Origin: Clostridiales bacterium
GTDB taxonomy: Bacteria > Bacillota > Clostridia > Oscillospirales > Ruminococcaceae
Assembly (NCBI GenBank): GCA_012800685.1
Contig: JAAZIT010000419.1
Location: 1 to 16,391 of the forward strand
Direction of reading: 5' to 3'
DNA length: 16,391 nt
Of this stretch, positions 14,160 through 16,391 are shown piece by piece. The translations under genes and the position numbers were made by a program. The notes beneath the pieces are model-generated. The model ran no database searches and was not told where the DNA came from. It saw nothing but the letters and a program-made list of their open reading frames with translations. The stretch's first letter is position 1. Each line of letters begins with the position of its first letter.

Positions 14160-14717
14160 ATGTTAGCCCCTATAATTAAAACTAAACGACTTAAGCTTCG
14201 TGAGCTGAAAGCTGTGGACCATGAAAGCATGGTTTATCTTCTTAAACCTGAAATTAAGCTTTTTGCTACTGATTTTATGCCAAAAACCGTTGACGACATA
14301 GCTCCATACATTTTAAAAATAATAAAATCTGGATTTATTTCTTGGGTAATACTTAAGGATGACATTTTAATTGGGGATATTAGTATTGAGCCTGAATTAG
14401 ATGACAAAATTGGTGAAATGTCATGGTACTTAGACCCTAGCTATCGGTATAACGGCTATGGAATTGAAAGTTGCAAGGCTGTTGTTGACTATATGTTTAC
14501 TCATACAAATTATATTCGATTAACGGCACAAATAGATATGAAAAACACCTCATCTTTAAGTCTAGCGAAAAAGCTTGGATTTATTAATTCCTTAATTCTC
14601 CCATCTAAGGATAGACATGGAAATGACATTGATATTGGCTTTTTTACACTTTCAAAAAACCTTTATAAAAATAAAAAGCAGATTTTCAAAAAAGAAAATC
14701 TGCTTTATTTATTATAA
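14160..14717 (+). CDS. GNAT-family N-acetyltransferase (RimJ/RimL-like)
   Basis: A 185-residue acetyltransferase of the GNAT fold, expected to transfer acetyl from acetyl-CoA to an amine on a protein, antibiotic or small molecule. It opens with IIKTKRLKLRELKAVD (5-20), a typical RimJ/RimL-type first strand. GEMSWYLDPSYRYNGYG (85-101) contains the acetyl-CoA pyrophosphate loop, R96-x-x-G99-x-G101. LTAQIDMKNTSSLSLAKKLGF (121-141) is the second family block, in which Asn129 and the SxxLAKKLGF helix are conserved. GGAG (14147-14150) lies nine bases before the ATG. The last dozen codons run through a transcription terminator, so the C-terminal tail (about 172-185, Lys-rich then Leu-rich) may be a late extension. 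The substrate is unknown, and no promoter of its own is clear. Confidence 0.85.
   Translation: MLAPIIKTKRLKLRELKAVDHESMVYLLKPEIKLFATDFMPKTVDDIAPYILKIIKSGFISWVILKDDILIGDISIEPELDDKIGEMSWYLDPSYRYNGYGIESCKAVVDYMFTHTNYIRLTAQIDMKNTSSLSLAKKLGFINSLILPSKDRHGNDIDIGFFTLSKNLYKNKKQIFKKENLLYLL
14675..14706. terminator. Bidirectional terminator inside the GNAT 3' end
   Basis: AAAGCAGATTTTC (14675-14687) and GAAAATCTGCTTT (14694-14706) are perfect 13-base arms around an A6 loop, with T-rich DNA on the right and A-rich DNA on the left. It fits termination of both the GNAT gene and the convergent SGNH gene, whose stops are only four bases apart just to the right. Confidence 0.85.
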
Positions 14718-14721
14718 TATA

Positions 14722-15987
14722 TTATGAAACTAATAAGCTGTAAATATCAAAATTAGGCTTTGTTTCATCAGTAACAGTTATTGTAACTGTATGCTTTGCT
14801 GGTGCATCAGATGTATAGAATTCTTCCATACAAGCATATGAGCCCCAACCATTTGTAAAGTCAGCATTAATTGGCTTTAATTCTTTTCCATCAACTATGA
14901 TACTTACTGTTCCATAAGTACCGTCAACGGACTTATTGTAAAGCATACCAATATTTTGTGCCTCAACCTCAAAGGTTATTGAGCCACCTGCTTTTGTTCC
15001 CCAACCATCAGTAAACTTTCCTTGGAATTCAACCACCTCAGTAAAAGCACCCTCATCAGTCACACTAACGATTTCGCTTTGACGATTTTCAATTGAACCA
15101 TTTTTATATGGATCAGCTGTTACAGCTTCCTTATCAAAAGCTTTAACTTCCTTATCAATAGTATCAATGTTTTTCATAACATTATTTGTGTAATCAGTTA
15201 GAAGCTGTCCCAAAAGAATATGTCCAGCATCATTTGGGTGAATGTTATCAGGTGAAATAGCCGTCCACTGTAGTGTTCCAGCTTTAATCTCTGGCATAAC
15301 TGCATCATGGTATGAGATTACTGGTACATCATAAGCCTTAGCAACCTCTGAATGAGATATCTGTGGAGTTGTTCCATCTTCCATTGTCATTTCGATTAGT
15401 ATTACAGCAGGATTGTTTTTAGCTGATAAGCATCTTCTAATTAAGCTATCCATTGCTGATTTGTAAAAATCATTATCAACATCGTTAATAAATTCAATAA
15501 AGATAATATCAGGCTCTTGTGAAAGAACATCTCTTTCAACACGGTGTGCAGCCAAATATGAATCTGTTGCACCAATACCAGCATTTATTACATCAACAAA
15601 ATAGCTAACATTTTCTTCCCACCATGTCCCGAATTGTCTTGTATATTGGTTACCACTAGATGAAGCAGCTGAACCAGCCGTAATAGAGTCACCTAGAAAG
15701 CATATTTTTGTAATTTCTTCTTTATTTTCAAGTGCATAGCTTACTTTTTCAGCTAGTCTTGATTGGTCGCCTTCATTAAGTACAGAACGTTTTAACATAT
15801 CCTCTGTTGCTCCTTGTGTAATATCAACTGGTACTGTTGGAACTGGCTCTTCCTCCGATTCGTTTTCAGTTGTGGTTGTTGCTCCAGAAGAGCTGTCCTT
15901 AGATGTAGAATCATCATCTTTGCTACAAGCTGTTAGCATTGACAGCATAAGAGTCAGTGCAACACCCATGGCTAATATTCTTTTCAT
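14722..15987 (-). CDS. SGNH/GDSL-hydrolase lipoprotein (probable carbohydrate esterase)
   Basis: A 421-residue lipoprotein. The signal peptide has lipobox LTAC (Cys21), then a Ser/Thr/Glu-rich linker (22-55) that would hold the enzyme away from the membrane. The SGNH domain (about 92-270) shows block I FLGDSITAG with nucleophile S101, block II NAGIGATDS (135-143), block III as FINDVD with N168, and block V PDNIHPND with D247 and H250. The oxyanion residues are thus present, though the block III Gly is replaced by Phe166. A C-terminal beta-rich domain (about 310-421) with KFTDGWGTKAGGSITF and a VDGKEL strand resembles the accessory domains of carbohydrate esterases. AAAGAGG lies about eight bases before the ATG. 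Nearby GH5 and CE2-type genes point to deacetylation of plant polysaccharide (inference); the exact substrate is not visible. Confidence 0.87.
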   Translation of the reverse strand: MKRILAMGVALTLMLSMLTACSKDDDSTSKDSSSGATTTTENESEEEPVPTVPVDITQGATEDMLKRSVLNEGDQSRLAEKVSYALENKEEITKICFLGDSITAGSAASSSGNQYTRQFGTWWEENVSYFVDVINAGIGATDSYLAAHRVERDVLSQEPDIIFIEFINDVDNDFYKSAMDSLIRRCLSAKNNPAVILIEMTMEDGTTPQISHSEVAKAYDVPVISYHDAVMPEIKAGTLQWTAISPDNIHPNDAGHILLGQLLTDYTNNVMKNIDTIDKEVKAFDKEAVTADPYKNGSIENRQSEIVSVTDEGAFTEVVEFQGKFTDGWGTKAGGSITFEVEAQNIGMLYNKSVDGTYGTVSIIVDGKELKPINADFTNGWGSYACMEEFYTSDAPAKHTVTITVTDETKPNFDIYSLLVS

Positions 15988-16041
15988 TTTATTACCTCTT
16001 TCTAAATTTATAATATAATTTTTTATTAGCTTAACATATAA

Positions 16042-16070
16042 ATTATAACTAATTTCTTCTTATATTTCAA
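16042..16070 (-). promoter_or_regulatory. Sigma-A promoter of the SGNH gene
   Basis: Read leftward, TTGAAA (16065-16070) and TATAAT (16042-16047) are 17 bases apart, leaving a leader of about 48 bases. Confidence 0.7.
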
Positions 16071-16120
16071 GCTGTTTTTATTAAAAAAATCCTATTCAAA
16101 GAAAATTGGTGAATTCCTCC

Positions 16121-16148
16121 TTAACTGTTCACAAAAAAACGCTATGAT
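16121..16148 (+). promoter_or_regulatory. Putative promoter of the CE2-type gene
   Basis: TTAACT (16121-16126) and TATGAT (16143-16148) are 16 bases apart, diverging from the SGNH promoter. Confidence 0.4.
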
Positions 16149-16165
16149 ATGTGTAACGTATACAT
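16149..16165 (+). promoter_or_regulatory. Pseudo-palindromic operator candidate
   Basis: ATGTGTAACGTATACAT: the seven-base arms match at six positions around ACG. It directly follows the -10 box, where a bound repressor would block transcription. Confidence 0.4.
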
Positions 16166-16189
16166 AATAATATAGGAGGGTTTGATATT

Positions 16190-16391
16190 ATGACTTTAAT
16201 GCCATCTAATAACAACATTTATTATACAGGACGAATTGATTTTTTAAATGTAAATAAACCAAAAATTTACTACGCTGGAAGCAGCATTCGAATAAACTTT
16301 AAGGGAACTGGAGTTATTGCGAAAATTCGTAACTATCGATTTTACAATCATATGTATTTAGGCGTAATAATTGACGGAAAAGAAAGCAAAA
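16190..16391 (+). CDS. CE2-type carbohydrate esterase, 5' part only
   Basis: The first 67 codons of a gene that runs off the window. The protein starts MTLMPSNNNIYYTGRIDF, then PKIYYAGSSIRINFKGTG (24-41) and LGVIIDGKE (57-65), the pattern of the N-terminal jelly-roll domain of family 2 carbohydrate esterases (acetyl-xylan/mannan esterases). In that family this domain precedes an SGNH catalytic domain, which would lie beyond the window. AGGAGGG (16174-16180) is nine bases before the ATG at 16190. There is no signal peptide: the N-terminus is polar and reaches the first beta strand at once, so the enzyme is probably cytoplasmic and may act on imported oligosaccharides (inference). It diverges from the SGNH lipoprotein gene, with which it shares a 202-base control region. 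Confidence 0.75.
   Translation, partial: MTLMPSNNNIYYTGRIDFLNVNKPKIYYAGSSIRINFKGTGVIAKIRNYRFYNHMYLGVIIDGKESK

Noticed and set aside
1..16391. CRISPR array, insertion sequence, tRNA or rRNA, integrase or attachment site
   Set aside because: No regularly spaced repeats, transposase or recombinase frames, terminal inverted repeats or cloverleaf-like sequences were seen on either strand.

Overview
The window is AT-rich, low-GC Gram-positive DNA, most likely from an anaerobic gut or rumen member of the Clostridia (Ruminococcus/Oscillospiraceae- or Lachnospiraceae-like). The grounds are a Spo0A sporulation regulator, lipobox-anchored surface enzymes, an LPxTG-like wall-sorting signal, strong GGAGG ribosome binding sites, sigma-A-type promoters, intrinsic terminators, and polysaccharide-degrading enzymes (GH5 glucanase, SGNH esterase, the start of a CE2-type esterase). 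No rRNA, tRNA, CRISPR array, IS element or transposase is visible. Genus and species cannot be fixed from the sequence alone.

Layout. 175-660: a lone TcdE/phage-type holin. 765-1937: a promoter, a cobalamin riboswitch and one gene for a secreted, probably wall-anchored DUF4430 (transcobalamin-like) protein, closed by a terminator. 2200-3444: an EAL-HDOD signalling protein with a degenerate EAL catalytic loop. A bidirectional terminator separates it from a leftward block (8225 to 3489): a GT2 polyprenyl-phosphate glycosyltransferase, a YfhO-family membrane protein, and a four-helix zinc-ribbon protein with its own promoter. The first two match the CsbB-YfhO arrangement for glycosylating surface polymers. 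8419-9102: a PHP-domain phosphoesterase. 9481-10632: a GH5 cellulase-like lipoprotein behind a cre-like site. 10728-11522: Spo0A, leftward. 11931-14067: an ECF sigma factor and a single-pass membrane protein with a large ectodomain, probably its regulator. 14160-14717: a GNAT acetyltransferase whose last codons lie in a terminator shared with the convergent SGNH esterase lipoprotein (14722-15987). Divergent from the esterase, a CE2-type esterase begins at 16190 and runs off the window.

Working together. Two themes stand out. One is the cell surface and nutrient capture: the B12-responsive surface protein, polymer glycosylation, GH5 and the esterases, which together would suit attack on acetylated plant polysaccharide. 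The other is regulation: Spo0A, ECF sigma with a transmembrane partner, EAL-HDOD, and several putative operators. Start sites were revised for four genes from ribosome-binding-site spacing (DUF4430 at 1044, zinc-ribbon at 4331, Spo0A at 11522, CE2 at 16190). The best candidates for something little described are the riboswitch-controlled wall-anchored transcobalamin-like protein and the ECF sigma/ectodomain pair.
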